From an uncultured Bacteroides sp. (GTDB taxonomy: Bacteria; Bacteroidota; Bacteroidia; Bacteroidales; UBA11471), in contig CAJLYN010000062.1 in assembly GCA_905210875.1 (NCBI GenBank), positions 1 through 10,639 of the forward strand: a stretch of 10,639 nucleotides of DNA, given 5' to 3'. This document shows, piece by piece, positions 1 through 6,517 of the stretch. Both the position numbers and the translations under genes were made by a program. The notes beneath the pieces were generated by a model. The model ran no database searches. It was not told where the DNA came from and saw only the letters and a program-made list of their open reading frames with translations. Every line of letters begins with the position of its first letter. Position 1 is the first letter of the stretch.

Positions 1-41
1 TGACTTTTGCGTTTCACCAGCAAAACACCCGTCAGAATGAA
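1..41 (-). other. Probable foreign tail after a misjoin in frdA (membrane-anchor-like segment)
   Basis: Read in the frdA frame, these bases encode [13 protein letters not shown], a short hydrophobic stretch followed by a basic cluster. This resembles the C-terminal membrane anchor of Gram-positive LPXTG surface proteins, or any terminal helix with a positive cytoplasmic tail. The break falls just after GLAGASA, a Gly/Ala-rich motif that could itself occur in such an anchor and so provide the overlap for a misjoin. Only about 13 codons are visible, so the source protein cannot be named. Confidence 0.5.
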
Positions 42-269
42 TGCCGATGCGCCGGCCAGACCGGTACCTACGACGATAATGTCGAGGCGGCGTTTGTTGG
101 CGGGGTTCACCAGTTTCTGGTGGCTTTTATAGTTGGTCCACTTTTCGGCCAGGGGGCCTTCGGGAATTTTCGAGTCGATTTTTTTAGCTGCCGGTTGAGT
201 AGCGGCCTGGGGGGCTTCTTGTTGCGTTTTAGCCTCCATAGCTTCCGGAGTTATATCTGTTTTAGCCAT
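1..269 (-). CDS. frdA: Fumarate reductase/succinate dehydrogenase flavoprotein subunit, N-terminal fragment, 3' end lost at a likely chimeric junction
   Basis: This is the first part of the FAD-carrying catalytic subunit of the fumarate reductase/succinate dehydrogenase complex, which interconverts fumarate and succinate on the cytoplasmic face of the membrane. Residues about 30-76 match the Bacteroidales FrdA start: [17 protein letters not shown], then [17 protein letters not shown], the Rossmann glycine motif that binds the FAD adenosine. Family members continue into an alanine-rich helix and the histidine that binds FAD covalently. Here residues 77-89 instead read [13 protein letters not shown] up to the window edge, which is not FrdA, and neither other frame restores it. 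The first 28 or so residues (rich in Ala, Gln, Glu, Pro, Thr) precede the point where Bacteroides FrdA, as I remember it, begins. The start at 269 lies 26 bp after the cytochrome b gene, so the two are in one operon; frdB would be expected further downstream, outside the window. Identity is secure; the last 13 codons are probably foreign. Confidence 0.85.
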   Translation of the reverse strand, partial: MAKTDITPEAMEAKTQQEAPQAATQPAAKKIDSKIPEGPLAEKWTNYKSHQKLVNPANKRRLDIIVVGTGLAGASAFILTGVLLVKRKS

Positions 270-295
270 AGTCAATATTTTTAGAAGATGTTACG

Positions 296-958
296 TTATG
301 CTATGAAACCGAAGTAAATGGCAACCACAGCAAATCCGAGGCAGAGAATGGTTGTGTAGATGTTGGAAATGCATTTCCAGCGCGACAGCCATATTTTGTT
401 GTTCCAGCCCAGAGTCTGGAAAGCGCTCCAGAAACCGTGGGTGAGGTGGAACCAGATGGCGACAAACCATACGATGTAGATGATCGCCATGATGGGGTTG
501 CCCAGTGTTTCGGAGATGAGGGCGTATCCGTCGTGAGGATTTACTTCGGGAAGGATACCGGTAATCTCATTGAATTGCATCTTGAACCAGAACTGGTAGA
601 GGTGCAGGGCGATGCCTATGACAACGATGATACCCAGCACGAGCATGTTCTGCGAGGCCCATTCCACATCTTTGGGGCGTTCCGACACTTTGTAACGGTC
701 TTTTCCGCGGGCACGACGGTTGATGTAGGTCAACCACAGGGCAAAGAGAATGTGCAGTACGGCACCTGCTGCTATGACGGCAGTACCTGCCAGCGCATAC
801 CAGTTTGCTCCCAAGAATTCACACACTGCATTGTAACCTTCGGCCGAGAAGATGGCTACGAGGTTCATCGACATGTGGAACGTCAGGAACAGAATAAGAA
901 AAAGACCGGTGAGGCTCATCACCACCTTTTTCCCGATCGATGAGTTTAATAACCACAT
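296..958 (-). CDS. frdC: Succinate dehydrogenase/fumarate reductase cytochrome b subunit (b558 family)
   Basis: This 220-residue integral membrane protein anchors the flavoprotein and iron-sulfur subunits and passes electrons between the quinone pool and the catalytic head. It shows five hydrophobic segments, at about residues 11-35, 55-78, 103-125, 153-175 and 200-219, as in the single-anchor diheme family typified by Wolinella FrdC. Histidines inside or beside helices (H28, H69, H119, and H171 or H174) are good candidates for the four axial ligands of two b hemes. The start MWLLNSSIGKKVVMSLTGL is typical of the Bacteroidales protein. The gene is first in its operon and is followed 26 bp later by frdA. 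A good Bacteroidota promoter lies about 70 bp upstream. In anaerobic Bacteroidales this complex normally works as a fumarate reductase feeding succinate/propionate production; the direction here is inferred from the lineage, and sdhC would be an equally valid name. Confidence 0.93.
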   Translation of the reverse strand: MWLLNSSIGKKVVMSLTGLFLILFLTFHMSMNLVAIFSAEGYNAVCEFLGANWYALAGTAVIAAGAVLHILFALWLTYINRRARGKDRYKVSERPKDVEWASQNMLVLGIIVVIGIALHLYQFWFKMQFNEITGILPEVNPHDGYALISETLGNPIMAIIYIVWFVAIWFHLTHGFWSAFQTLGWNNKIWLSRWKCISNIYTTILCLGFAVVAIYFGFIA

Positions 959-1030
959 AAGATTTGAGTTTTTTTGAGTTAGTATTTGTCTTATAATATG
1001 TTACCTATTGAACCTTCTGATTTGAAGCTA

Positions 1031-1062
1031 CAAAATTAATGGAATGTACATTTGTATGCAAA
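1031..1062 (-). promoter_or_regulatory. Bacteroidota-type promoter for frdC-frdA
   Basis: On the minus strand TTTG (1062-1059) is followed after 20 nt by TAATTTTG (1038-1031), matching the Bacteroidota sigma-ABfr consensus of TTTG at -33 and TAnnTTTG at -7. Transcription would start near 1024, giving a leader of about 65 nt before frdC. The element sits within the 126-bp gap 959-1084, just past the stop of the upstream phosphatase-fold gene. I see no clear terminator hairpin in that gap, so read-through from the upstream unit is possible. Confidence 0.7.
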
Positions 1063-1084
1063 TATTAAGGAAAAATTTCGCTAA

Positions 1085-2173
1085 TCATTTTTCGGCGTTC
1101 CATTGCAGGGTGGCCCGTATGGGATAATGGTCGGAAAATTTTTGGCGAATGACGCGGCTGTCGACAGCGTGCAGTGCATCGTTGTGCAGGATATGGTCGA
1201 TGCGGAACCAGAGCCCCGACTCGTTGTAGGTGATGCCGGGGCCGAAGCCGGTCGCGACGTAGGCGTCGTCGAAATCGCCCCGTATGGTCTCGTAGGTGTA
1301 GGACTGGGGCGTGTCGTTGAAGTCGCCGCAGATGACGACGGCCCCCGGAATCTTGTCTGCGATAGACCGTATGGTGCGGGCCTGCTGGGCGCGAATCCGT
1401 CCGGCGCGAGCGAGCTTTCTCAGCAACTTGTCTTTGGCCGCGGGCAGCAGCTCGGTTGTTTGTGTGGGGTGCTTGGCAATTTGTTCATACAACTCCTTGT
1501 CGCCGGGTTCGAGGTGGTTCGATTCGAGATGGCAGTTGATGAGTGTCAGCCGTTGGCCGTCGATGTCGAACTGGTAGAGGCAGGCATTGTTCTGCGAGTT
1601 GTCAAAGGGTATGGTCTCGGTTTTCCTGATTGGGTATTTGGAGAAGCAGGCGATGCCCGAGTCCCATGCCGAGGGTTTGAACACATGCCGGTAGGGATAT
1701 TTGGATAGCACTCTGTTTATGGCCTTTTGCGACAGCCTTCCTGTGCTGTACTCTTGCAGGCAGATGATGTCGGCGCCGCTGTCGCGCAGCAGATCGAGAA
1801 GGGTATTGCTTTTCCCCCCGTCGGTGGCATGGGCCTGTCCGAAACTCTGTATGTTGTAGGTGAGCAGGACGATTTTCTTCTCGCCGTTGTCTTTCCCGCT
1901 GAAATGCAACGGAAAGTAGTTCTGTACCGAGTGGAACGACAGTAACAGAAACACAAGAGGAATGAGGGCGTATTTTCGTGGCCATATAAATACTTGCAGG
2001 AGCAGCACGCACTCTATGAAGAAAAAAATCGGGAAAGCCAGTGAGAAAAAGAGCGGAAGCAGAAACTTGTCGGGAGGGACAAGGTAGCTGTATGCCGAGA
2101 CAAGCAGTAATCCGCCTGCCACGAGGTTTATGGCCAACGCCAGTATTCGGTATGTCTTGGTAAAGAAATTCAT
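1085..2173 (-). CDS. Membrane-anchored endonuclease/exonuclease/phosphatase (EEP) family protein
   Basis: This 362-residue protein has three N-terminal hydrophobic segments (about residues 8-30, 38-62, 68-85) followed by a complete EEP (DNase I/AP-endonuclease-like) domain from about 100 to 357. The family's metal and catalytic residues are all visible: N107 in TYNIQSF, E141 in LQEYS, H215 in INCHLESN, D284 and N286 in GDFND, D326-H327 in RIDHIL, and D348-H349 in SDHYPI. The fold cleaves phosphodiester or phosphomonoester bonds; substrates across the superfamily include DNA, inositol phosphates and sphingomyelin, and nothing here identifies the one used. A Lys/Arg- and Ala-rich stretch at 245-270 could be an exposed insertion. 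With three membrane passes, the domain could face the periplasm, but orientation is uncertain. The gene starts 6 bp after the upstream rhomboid gene, so it is the last gene of a three-gene unit. Catalytic competence looks secure; biological role unknown. Confidence 0.88.
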   Translation of the reverse strand: MNFFTKTYRILALAINLVAGGLLLVSAYSYLVPPDKFLLPLFFSLAFPIFFFIECVLLLQVFIWPRKYALIPLVFLLLSFHSVQNYFPLHFSGKDNGEKKIVLLTYNIQSFGQAHATDGGKSNTLLDLLRDSGADIICLQEYSTGRLSQKAINRVLSKYPYRHVFKPSAWDSGIACFSKYPIRKTETIPFDNSQNNACLYQFDIDGQRLTLINCHLESNHLEPGDKELYEQIAKHPTQTTELLPAAKDKLLRKLARAGRIRAQQARTIRSIADKIPGAVVICGDFNDTPQSYTYETIRGDFDDAYVATGFGPGITYNESGLWFRIDHILHNDALHAVDSRVIRQKFSDHYPIRATLQWNAEK

Positions 2174-2179
2174 CCGTTA

Positions 2180-3070
2180 CTATTTTTTGCCCGCATCGAA
2201 GAGCCGCTGTTTCTCTTCTCGGGTGAGGGAAGTGTAGCCCGACTGTTTGATTTTGTCGAGTATGCGGTCTATCTCGGCCGAGTTCTCTTGCCGGCGGCGC
2301 AGGTATTCGTCGTCGCTCGGATTTCGGGCGTACCCTTGCCGGGAGGTTTTGATTTTGGGACCACCCTTCCGCGGACGCTTCTTGAAGAGAAGAACAATCT
2401 GATCGGCCATACGGTTGAATCCTTTGGTCAGGTCGCGGCCTTTTTTGTAGGAAGTGGCAAAGAGGTAACCGAAGAGGGCACCGCCCAGGTGGGCGATGTG
2501 ACCTCCCGCATTTTGTGAGGTCATGCTCAGCAGGTCGAGTACGACAGTGGCCAGGGCGATGTATTTGAGCGAGACATTGCCCAGCAGGAGCAGTCTTATC
2601 TTGTAGTCGGGGGCATAGGCCGACACGGCCAGCACTACCGCCAGTACGGCGGCCGAGGCTCCCAGGAGCATGCCCTGGCTGTCGGCGAAGTAGGGCAGTA
2701 GGTTGTAGGCCAGCAGGTAGAGCAGGGCACCGCTTATCCCGCCCAGAATGTAGAGGCCACCGAATTGCTTGGCATTGAAGAAGAGTAGAAACAGCTGCCC
2801 GAACCAGTAGAGCCACAGCATGTTGAAGAGCAGGTGCAGCACGTCGTACTGGAAAAACATGTAGGTGAGCAGCGTGTAGGGGCGGTGGAGCACTCCGGAG
2901 ATGTCCGATGGCAGTTCAAGGTATGGTGCAGCCGAGAACGTACTGCCCATCAGGGTGCAGCACACGTCGACGAGCCGCACGACCAGAAACAGGGCGACAT
3001 TGATGAAGATAAACTTTACCGGCAGTTGCCCTGTGTTGTATTTATGACGTAGGTCATCCAAAATACCCAT
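2180..3070 (-). CDS. Rhomboid family intramembrane serine protease with C-terminal cytoplasmic tail
   Basis: This 296-residue protein is a rhomboid-type protease, which cleaves substrate proteins within or near the membrane. Hydrophobic helices span about residues 17-40, 66-98, 104-127, 133-152, 158-182 and 188-206. The likely catalytic dyad is S139 in GASA and H194 in HIAHLGG; H79 and N83 of the HLLFN motif in helix 2 match the oxyanion-hole residues of the family. The usual GxSG reads GASA here, so the final glycine is replaced by alanine, which is tolerated in some members. Residues 210-296 form a charged tail that ends in a segment running from DDEYLRRRQ to REEKQRLFDAGKK, a C-terminal region common on Bacteroidota rhomboids. 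The start overlaps the end of the upstream rhomboid gene by 17 bp, which suggests translational coupling, and the EEP gene follows after 6 bp. Substrate unknown. Confidence 0.9.
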   Translation of the reverse strand: MGILDDLRHKYNTGQLPVKFIFINVALFLVVRLVDVCCTLMGSTFSAAPYLELPSDISGVLHRPYTLLTYMFFQYDVLHLLFNMLWLYWFGQLFLLFFNAKQFGGLYILGGISGALLYLLAYNLLPYFADSQGMLLGASAAVLAVVLAVSAYAPDYKIRLLLLGNVSLKYIALATVVLDLLSMTSQNAGGHIAHLGGALFGYLFATSYKKGRDLTKGFNRMADQIVLLFKKRPRKGGPKIKTSRQGYARNPSDDEYLRRRQENSAEIDRILDKIKQSGYTSLTREEKQRLFDAGKK

Positions 3071-3767
3071 GCGAGTTTCCTCCTTTTTTACGCCAGTAGA
3101 GAATGAGTATCAGACCGAAGAGCATGCCTCCCAGGTGGGCGAAGTGGGCGATGTTGTCGCCGCCTCCGCTGCTGCTGCGTATGCCGAGGAAGAGCTCGAT
3201 GAGTCCGTAACCGATGACAAAATATTTGGCCTTGATGGGTACCGGTATGAACATGAGAAAGAGTTCGGCGTTGGGAAACAGCATGCCGAAAGCCAGCAGT
3301 ATGCCGAACACCGCACCCGAGGCACCGATGGTAATGATGTTGTTGAGCATGAAGCGTGTCTGTTCCCACCCGAAGGCCATTTCGGTGTTGACAACGGCTT
3401 CGTGCAGGGAGAGATACCAGGTGAGTTCCTGCACCAGTCCTGCTCCGATGCCGGTAGTCATGTAGAAGACGAGAAACCGTTTGCCTCCCCATACTGCTTC
3501 AAGGGTGCGTCCGAACATGAAAACCGAAAACATGTTGAAGAAGACGTGCCCGAACGAGAAGGGATCGTGCATGAACATATAGGTTATCAGTTGGGCGGCG
3601 TTGAAGCGGTCGGCCTGAATATAGTGCAATCCCAAATATTCGACGAGGTCTATGCCGAGAGTCTTTTTAAAAACAATGGTCGCCAGCCAAAGGAGTAAAT
3701 TTATGATTATCAAATTTTTGGTTACCGGCGGAATGCTGCTGAGAAAACTTTGTCGGTTTTGAATCAT
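3054..3767 (-). CDS. Rhomboid family intramembrane serine protease
   Basis: This 237-residue protein is a minimal six-helix rhomboid without an extra domain. The likely nucleophile is S150 in GASG and the base is H211 in AHFAHLGG; H74 and N78 in HVFFN provide the conserved helix-2 residues, and the loop after helix 1 contains the family-typical ITYMFMH segment (61-67). The end of helix 6 is followed by a short basic tail (WRKKGG). It differs from the downstream rhomboid in size, in having the canonical GxSG, and in lacking the long cytoplasmic tail, so the pair is better seen as divergent paralogs than a recent duplication. It is the first gene of the rhomboid-rhomboid-EEP unit and is read away from the HU gene. 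No other in-frame Met occurs before residue 63, so the start at 3767 is the only reasonable one. Substrate unknown. Confidence 0.91.
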   Translation of the reverse strand: MIQNRQSFLSSIPPVTKNLIIINLLLWLATIVFKKTLGIDLVEYLGLHYIQADRFNAAQLITYMFMHDPFSFGHVFFNMFSVFMFGRTLEAVWGGKRFLVFYMTTGIGAGLVQELTWYLSLHEAVVNTEMAFGWEQTRFMLNNIITIGASGAVFGILLAFGMLFPNAELFLMFIPVPIKAKYFVIGYGLIELFLGIRSSSGGGDNIAHFAHLGGMLFGLILILYWRKKGGNSHGYFG

Positions 3768-3785
3768 GACGGATGGTTTATGTTT

Positions 3786-3799
3786 GTCTTATATAAGAC
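3786..3799. promoter_or_regulatory. 14-bp perfect palindrome in the leader of the rhomboid unit
   Basis: GTCTTATATAAGAC is a perfect 14-bp palindrome located 18-32 bp before the first rhomboid start codon, inside its predicted leader. It could bind a dimeric regulator or form a short hairpin. No regulator gene is present nearby, and the core is AT-rich, so it may be coincidental. Confidence 0.3.
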
Positions 3800-3832
3800 C
3801 GTGAATCAAAGAGAATGGTTTTATATGCGACA

Positions 3833-3840
3833 CAAAAATA
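3833..3840 (-). promoter_or_regulatory. Possible -7 element of the rhomboid-rhomboid-EEP promoter
   Basis: On the minus strand these bases read TATTTTTG, a match to the Bacteroidota -7 consensus TAnnTTTG. It would place the transcription start near 3826 and give a leader of about 60 nt. No good TTTG is found at the expected -33 distance, so this is tentative. Confidence 0.4.
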
Positions 3841-3922
3841 ACGAATATTTTTTTGCCGAGAAGACAATCGTGGTACAGAATAGCTTACCGATAAATATTT
3901 TTATCTTTTTTCGTCCTAAACC

Positions 3923-3953
3923 TTTGTTTTTTTGTTTTTTAATTATACATTTG
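3923..3953 (+). promoter_or_regulatory. Bacteroidota-type promoter for the HU gene
   Basis: TTTG at 3923-3926 and TACATTTG at 3946-3953 are separated by 19 nt, an excellent match to the -33/-7 consensus of the primary sigma factor of Bacteroidota. The start of transcription would be near 3960, leaving a leader of about 75 nt. A near-perfect promoter fits the high expression expected of a nucleoid protein. Confidence 0.75.
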
Positions 3954-3966
3954 TCCACATCTTGAT

Positions 3967-3992
3967 GACTTTGTCCTTTCAAAGAGAAAGTC
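3967..3992 (+). promoter_or_regulatory. Imperfect inverted repeat in the HU 5' leader
   Basis: The arms GACTTTGTC and GAGAAAGTC pair over 6 bp, skip one mismatch, and pair over 2 more, around a loop of CTTTCAAA. It begins only a few bases after the predicted transcription start, so it would form a hairpin at the 5' end of the HU mRNA. Such hairpins can protect a message from decay, and dyads here could also bind a regulator; neither role is shown. Confidence 0.35.
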
Positions 3993-4035
3993 AAAAGTGT
4001 TGGAAACCATATTTTAACATTAATTATAAAACGTC

Positions 4036-4308
4036 ATGAACAAAACAGAACTGATTTCTGCCGTTGCAGAAAAAGCCGGCTTGGCTAAGACCGATGCCAA
4101 GAAAGCACTCGAAGCTTTTGTTGAAACTGTATCGGAAGAGTTGGCAAAAGGTGAAAAAATTGCTTTGATAGGTTTCGGAACATTCGCCGTAAGTGAGAAA
4201 AGCGCAAGAACTGGTATTAACCCCGCTACAAAACAGACTATTACCATCCCGGCCAAGAAAGTGGTAAAATTCAAAGCCGGTGCCGAATTGGCAGATAAAG
4301 TAAAATAA
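4036..4308 (+). CDS. HU family DNA-binding protein
   Basis: This 90-residue protein is the usual length for HU/IHF and matches the family throughout: the helical dimerization half (MNKTELISAVAEKAGLAK), the GFGTF turn at about 46-50, and the DNA-contacting arm with RTGINPATKQTITIP (58-72), in which the proline that intercalates and kinks DNA is P63. It ends in VVKFKAGAELADKVK. HU forms dimers that bend and compact DNA in the nucleoid. The gene is the only one on the plus strand, has its own strong promoter and terminator, and uses more AAA, GAA and GTA codons than the flanking GC-richer genes, as is usual for highly expressed genes in this phylum. The reading is secure; which HU paralog it is cannot be settled here, since Bacteroidota often carry several. 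Confidence 0.96.
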   Translation: MNKTELISAVAEKAGLAKTDAKKALEAFVETVSEELAKGEKIALIGFGTFAVSEKSARTGINPATKQTITIPAKKVVKFKAGAELADKVK

Positions 4309-4324
4309 ATCTTTTTACAGATTC

Positions 4325-4374
4325 AAAAAAGTAGAGAGGGTTGCACCATCAAGTGCAACCCTCTCTACTTTTTT
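4325..4374. terminator. Bidirectional intrinsic terminator between convergent HU and S41 protease genes
   Basis: Two perfectly complementary 22-nt arms (4325-4346 and 4353-4374) flank a 6-nt loop, CATCAA. The outer six pairs are A/T, so each strand has a GC-containing stem (core GTAGAGAGGGTTGCAC) followed by a run of at least six T. It lies 16 bp after the HU stop and 8 bp after the protease stop on the other strand, so it should end transcription from both sides. Confidence 0.93.
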
Positions 4375-4382
4375 ATGTCTTG

Positions 4383-6032
4383 TTATTCGCCCAAAATGTG
4401 ACGATAATTGTCGGAGCCGATGATTTCTATGGCTTTGCGGTAGATGGGATCGGTCGGATTGTAAATGCGGTAAAACAGCGAGCTGTCGTTGTAGAGGTCC
4501 CGGGCCAGCAGGGCTTTGAGCTGGGTGGCAATGAGAGGGCGAGACTCTTCTTTCTCCTTTTCACTTTTAGGTACCACACCGGCCTCGGCAGCCCGGGCAT
4601 CGAGTATCGACCATAGGAGGCTGTCGACTTCGTATTGCTCGGCAAACCGTGAGGCTTTTCGGTAGCGTGAAGTGAGTTCCTTGCGTTGGCTGTCGAGGTA
4701 GGTATATATGCTGCGGTTCAGGGCGCCACTACGCGCGAGATTGCGCTGGTAGGCCGTGTATCGGGTGGTATCGAGAGCCACGAAGACATCGGGCATGATG
4801 CCCCCGCCGCCGTAAACGGTGCGTCCTCTGCGGAGGGTCTTATAGGTGAGTGAGTCGGCAAAGTGAATGCTGTCGGCGTGCAGCAGTTCGCCGTGGACCA
4901 GCCGTTCGTTCAAATCCTGGTCGTAAGCCTCGCTTTCACCCTTGACATAGGGGCGTTGTATGCAGCGCCCCGTGGGTGTGTGGTAGCGGGCAACGGTAAG
5001 GCGCAGCAGCGACTGGTCGGGCAGGGTGATGGGGCGTTGTACCAGACCTTTGCCGAAAGTGCGGCGACCTACCACGACGGCGCGGTCCCAGTCTTGCAGG
5101 GCGCCGGCCAGGATTTCGCTGGCCGAGGCCGACAACTCATCGACCATCACCACGACCCGTTCGTCGGGGAGCAGCGGTTTGCCCGTAGCCTTTTCCTGGG
5201 CACGCCGCACATTGCGGCCTTCGGTGTAGACGATGAGTTGGTCTTTTTCGAGAAACATGTCGGCGATGGCGACGGCCACGTTGAGATAGCCGCCTCCGTT
5301 TCCTTGCAGGTCGAGCACGAGTTGGCGCATGCCCTCCTTGCGGAGCGACTTCACGGCTTTTCCCATCTCTTTGGCACTGTTCTCGGCAAAGCGGCTCAGC
5401 CTGATGTAGCCGGTAGAGTCGTCGACCATGTAGCAGGCATCGATGCTGTTCACCGGTATTTTGTCGCGTATGATGTCGAAGCGCACGATTTCAGGAACAC
5501 CTCGGCGCAAGACATCGACCGTCACCAGGCTGCCGCGTTTGCCCCGCAACATGGCGATGATGTCGTTGACGGACCGTTTTGCACCGGCTACTATCGTGTC
5601 GCCGATGGCGACGATGCGGTCGCCGGGCAGGAGGCCGGCCTTCTCCGACGGGCCTCCGACAACGGTCTGTACGACGTACAGCGTGTCGTTGAGCATGTTT
5701 ATCTGAATGCCTATGCCGTCGAATTTTCCCGACAGTGTTTCCAGCGTCTGCCGCGCTTCGTTGGGGGGCAGATAGGTCGAGTGCGGGTCGAGTTGCCGAA
5801 GCATGGCTGCGATGGTTTTCTCGGCGATGGTGTCCATGTTGAGTTTGTCGACATAGAGACGGGAGAGAGCTGCTGCCACGATATTGATTTTGTTCAGCGG
5901 GTTGAACGAGCGTGTCTGCTCTTTGGCGGTCTCTTTGCCCGATGCCTGCCTGTTTCCTTTTGGTGTGTCCTGTGCCTGGGCATAGGTGCCGAGCAGCAGG
6001 GCCGAGAGCATGATGTAGAAAATCTTCTTCAT
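4383..6032 (-). CDS. Secreted S41 (C-terminal processing) family serine protease with PDZ domain
   Basis: This 549-residue protein belongs to the CtpA/Prc-type S41 peptidases, which cut exported proteins near their C-termini. It starts with a signal peptide (residues 1-20, AQA before the likely cut), so it works in the periplasm. A helical N-terminal part (45-100, with LDPHSTYLPP) leads to a PDZ domain at about 100-190 (GIGIQ, GGPSEKAGLLPGDRI), and the catalytic core runs from about 200 to 360. The catalytic pair is S303 (SASASE) and K328 (TFGKGLVQ), 25 residues apart as in E. coli Prc (S452/K477), with Q332 in the conserved supporting place. DLQGNGGGYL (241-250) is the strand before the oxyanion region. 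The C-terminal 190 residues form a helical extension seen in Bacteroidota members. Its start codon overlaps the coaD stop in ATGA, so translation is probably coupled. Substrates are not known. Confidence 0.93.
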   Translation of the reverse strand: MKKIFYIMLSALLLGTYAQAQDTPKGNRQASGKETAKEQTRSFNPLNKINIVAAALSRLYVDKLNMDTIAEKTIAAMLRQLDPHSTYLPPNEARQTLETLSGKFDGIGIQINMLNDTLYVVQTVVGGPSEKAGLLPGDRIVAIGDTIVAGAKRSVNDIIAMLRGKRGSLVTVDVLRRGVPEIVRFDIIRDKIPVNSIDACYMVDDSTGYIRLSRFAENSAKEMGKAVKSLRKEGMRQLVLDLQGNGGGYLNVAVAIADMFLEKDQLIVYTEGRNVRRAQEKATGKPLLPDERVVVMVDELSASASEILAGALQDWDRAVVVGRRTFGKGLVQRPITLPDQSLLRLTVARYHTPTGRCIQRPYVKGESEAYDQDLNERLVHGELLHADSIHFADSLTYKTLRRGRTVYGGGGIMPDVFVALDTTRYTAYQRNLARSGALNRSIYTYLDSQRKELTSRYRKASRFAEQYEVDSLLWSILDARAAEAGVVPKSEKEKEESRPLIATQLKALLARDLYNDSSLFYRIYNPTDPIYRKAIEIIGSDNYRHILGE

Positions 6033-6517
6033 GGAATAAGTGTATGGGTGTCGGGCAGTACCAGCCCGGTGGGAATGAACTGGCCGACGGGTTGCCCGAA
6101 GCGCAGCAGTTCTCTCACGACCGAGGAACTGATGTGGGCATAGCGGGGCTCGGTAAAGAGCAGGAGGGTTTCGATGCCCGCTATGTCGCGGTTGAGGTCG
6201 GCAATGGTTTTTTCGTATTCAAAGTCGGCGATGGAGCGTATTCCGCGCAAGATGGCCGTGGCCCCTTGCTTTCGGGCTTCGTCGACGGTGAGGTTGTCGT
6301 AGGTGATGATTTCGACGCGCGGTTCCTCGGCAAACAGTTTTTGCAGCATCTCGACTCGCTGTTCCGGCGAGAAGAGGCAGCGTTTGGCGTCGTTGATGCC
6401 AATGGCGACGATGACCTTGTCGAAGATGTGCAGCGCTCGTCGCGTTACCGACTCGTGTCCCAGCGTGAAGGGGTCGAAGGTGCCCGGGTAGAAGGCAATT
6501 TTTTCAGAGGTCTTCAT
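6029..6517 (-). CDS. coaD: Phosphopantetheine adenylyltransferase
   Basis: CoaD catalyses the fourth, penultimate step of coenzyme A synthesis: ATP plus 4'-phosphopantetheine gives dephospho-CoA plus pyrophosphate. The protein is 162 residues, the normal length. Diagnostic motifs are present: [11 protein letters not shown] (11-21), whose T18-x-G-H21 is the nucleotidyltransferase signature, [12 protein letters not shown] (91-102), and ISSS (129-132), which closes on the ATP phosphates. The start overlaps the end of parE by 14 bp and the stop overlaps the start of the S41 protease gene by 4 bp, so it sits in the middle of a tightly packed operon. No other Met codon occurs before residue 57, which fixes the start. 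As a metabolic gene between a topoisomerase and a protease it has no evident functional link to them; co-expression is probably for steady housekeeping supply. Confidence 0.97.
   Translation of the reverse strand: MKTSEKIAFYPGTFDPFTLGHESVTRRALHIFDKVIVAIGINDAKRCLFSPEQRVEMLQKLFAEEPRVEIITYDNLTVDEARKQGATAILRGIRSIADFEYEKTIADLNRDIAGIETLLLFTEPRYAHISSSVVRELLRFGQPVGQFIPTGLVLPDTHTLIP

Noticed and set aside
1602..2816. Minus-strand frame of 404 codons across the EEP and rhomboid genes
   Set aside because: Shifted frame of two genes that both show complete active-site motifs.
3750..3965. Small plus-strand frame (71 codons) in the HU upstream gap
   Set aside because: Covers the divergent promoter region, is rich in Phe/Asn/Ile as expected from AT-rich non-coding DNA, and runs through the HU promoter elements.
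4020..4274. Antisense frame over the HU gene
   Set aside because: HU is unmistakable on the plus strand with its own promoter and terminator.
4325..4374. Long inverted repeat as a possible insertion-sequence end or CRISPR repeat
   Set aside because: Single copy, position between convergent stops and T tracts on both sides make a terminator the simple explanation; no transposase or spacer array is present.
4863..6143. Long plus-strand open frame (426 codons) opposite the S41 protease gene
   Set aside because: It lies antisense to a protease with intact catalytic motifs, spans two genes, and its translation has no recognisable domain; it is a by-product of GC-rich codon use on the other strand.
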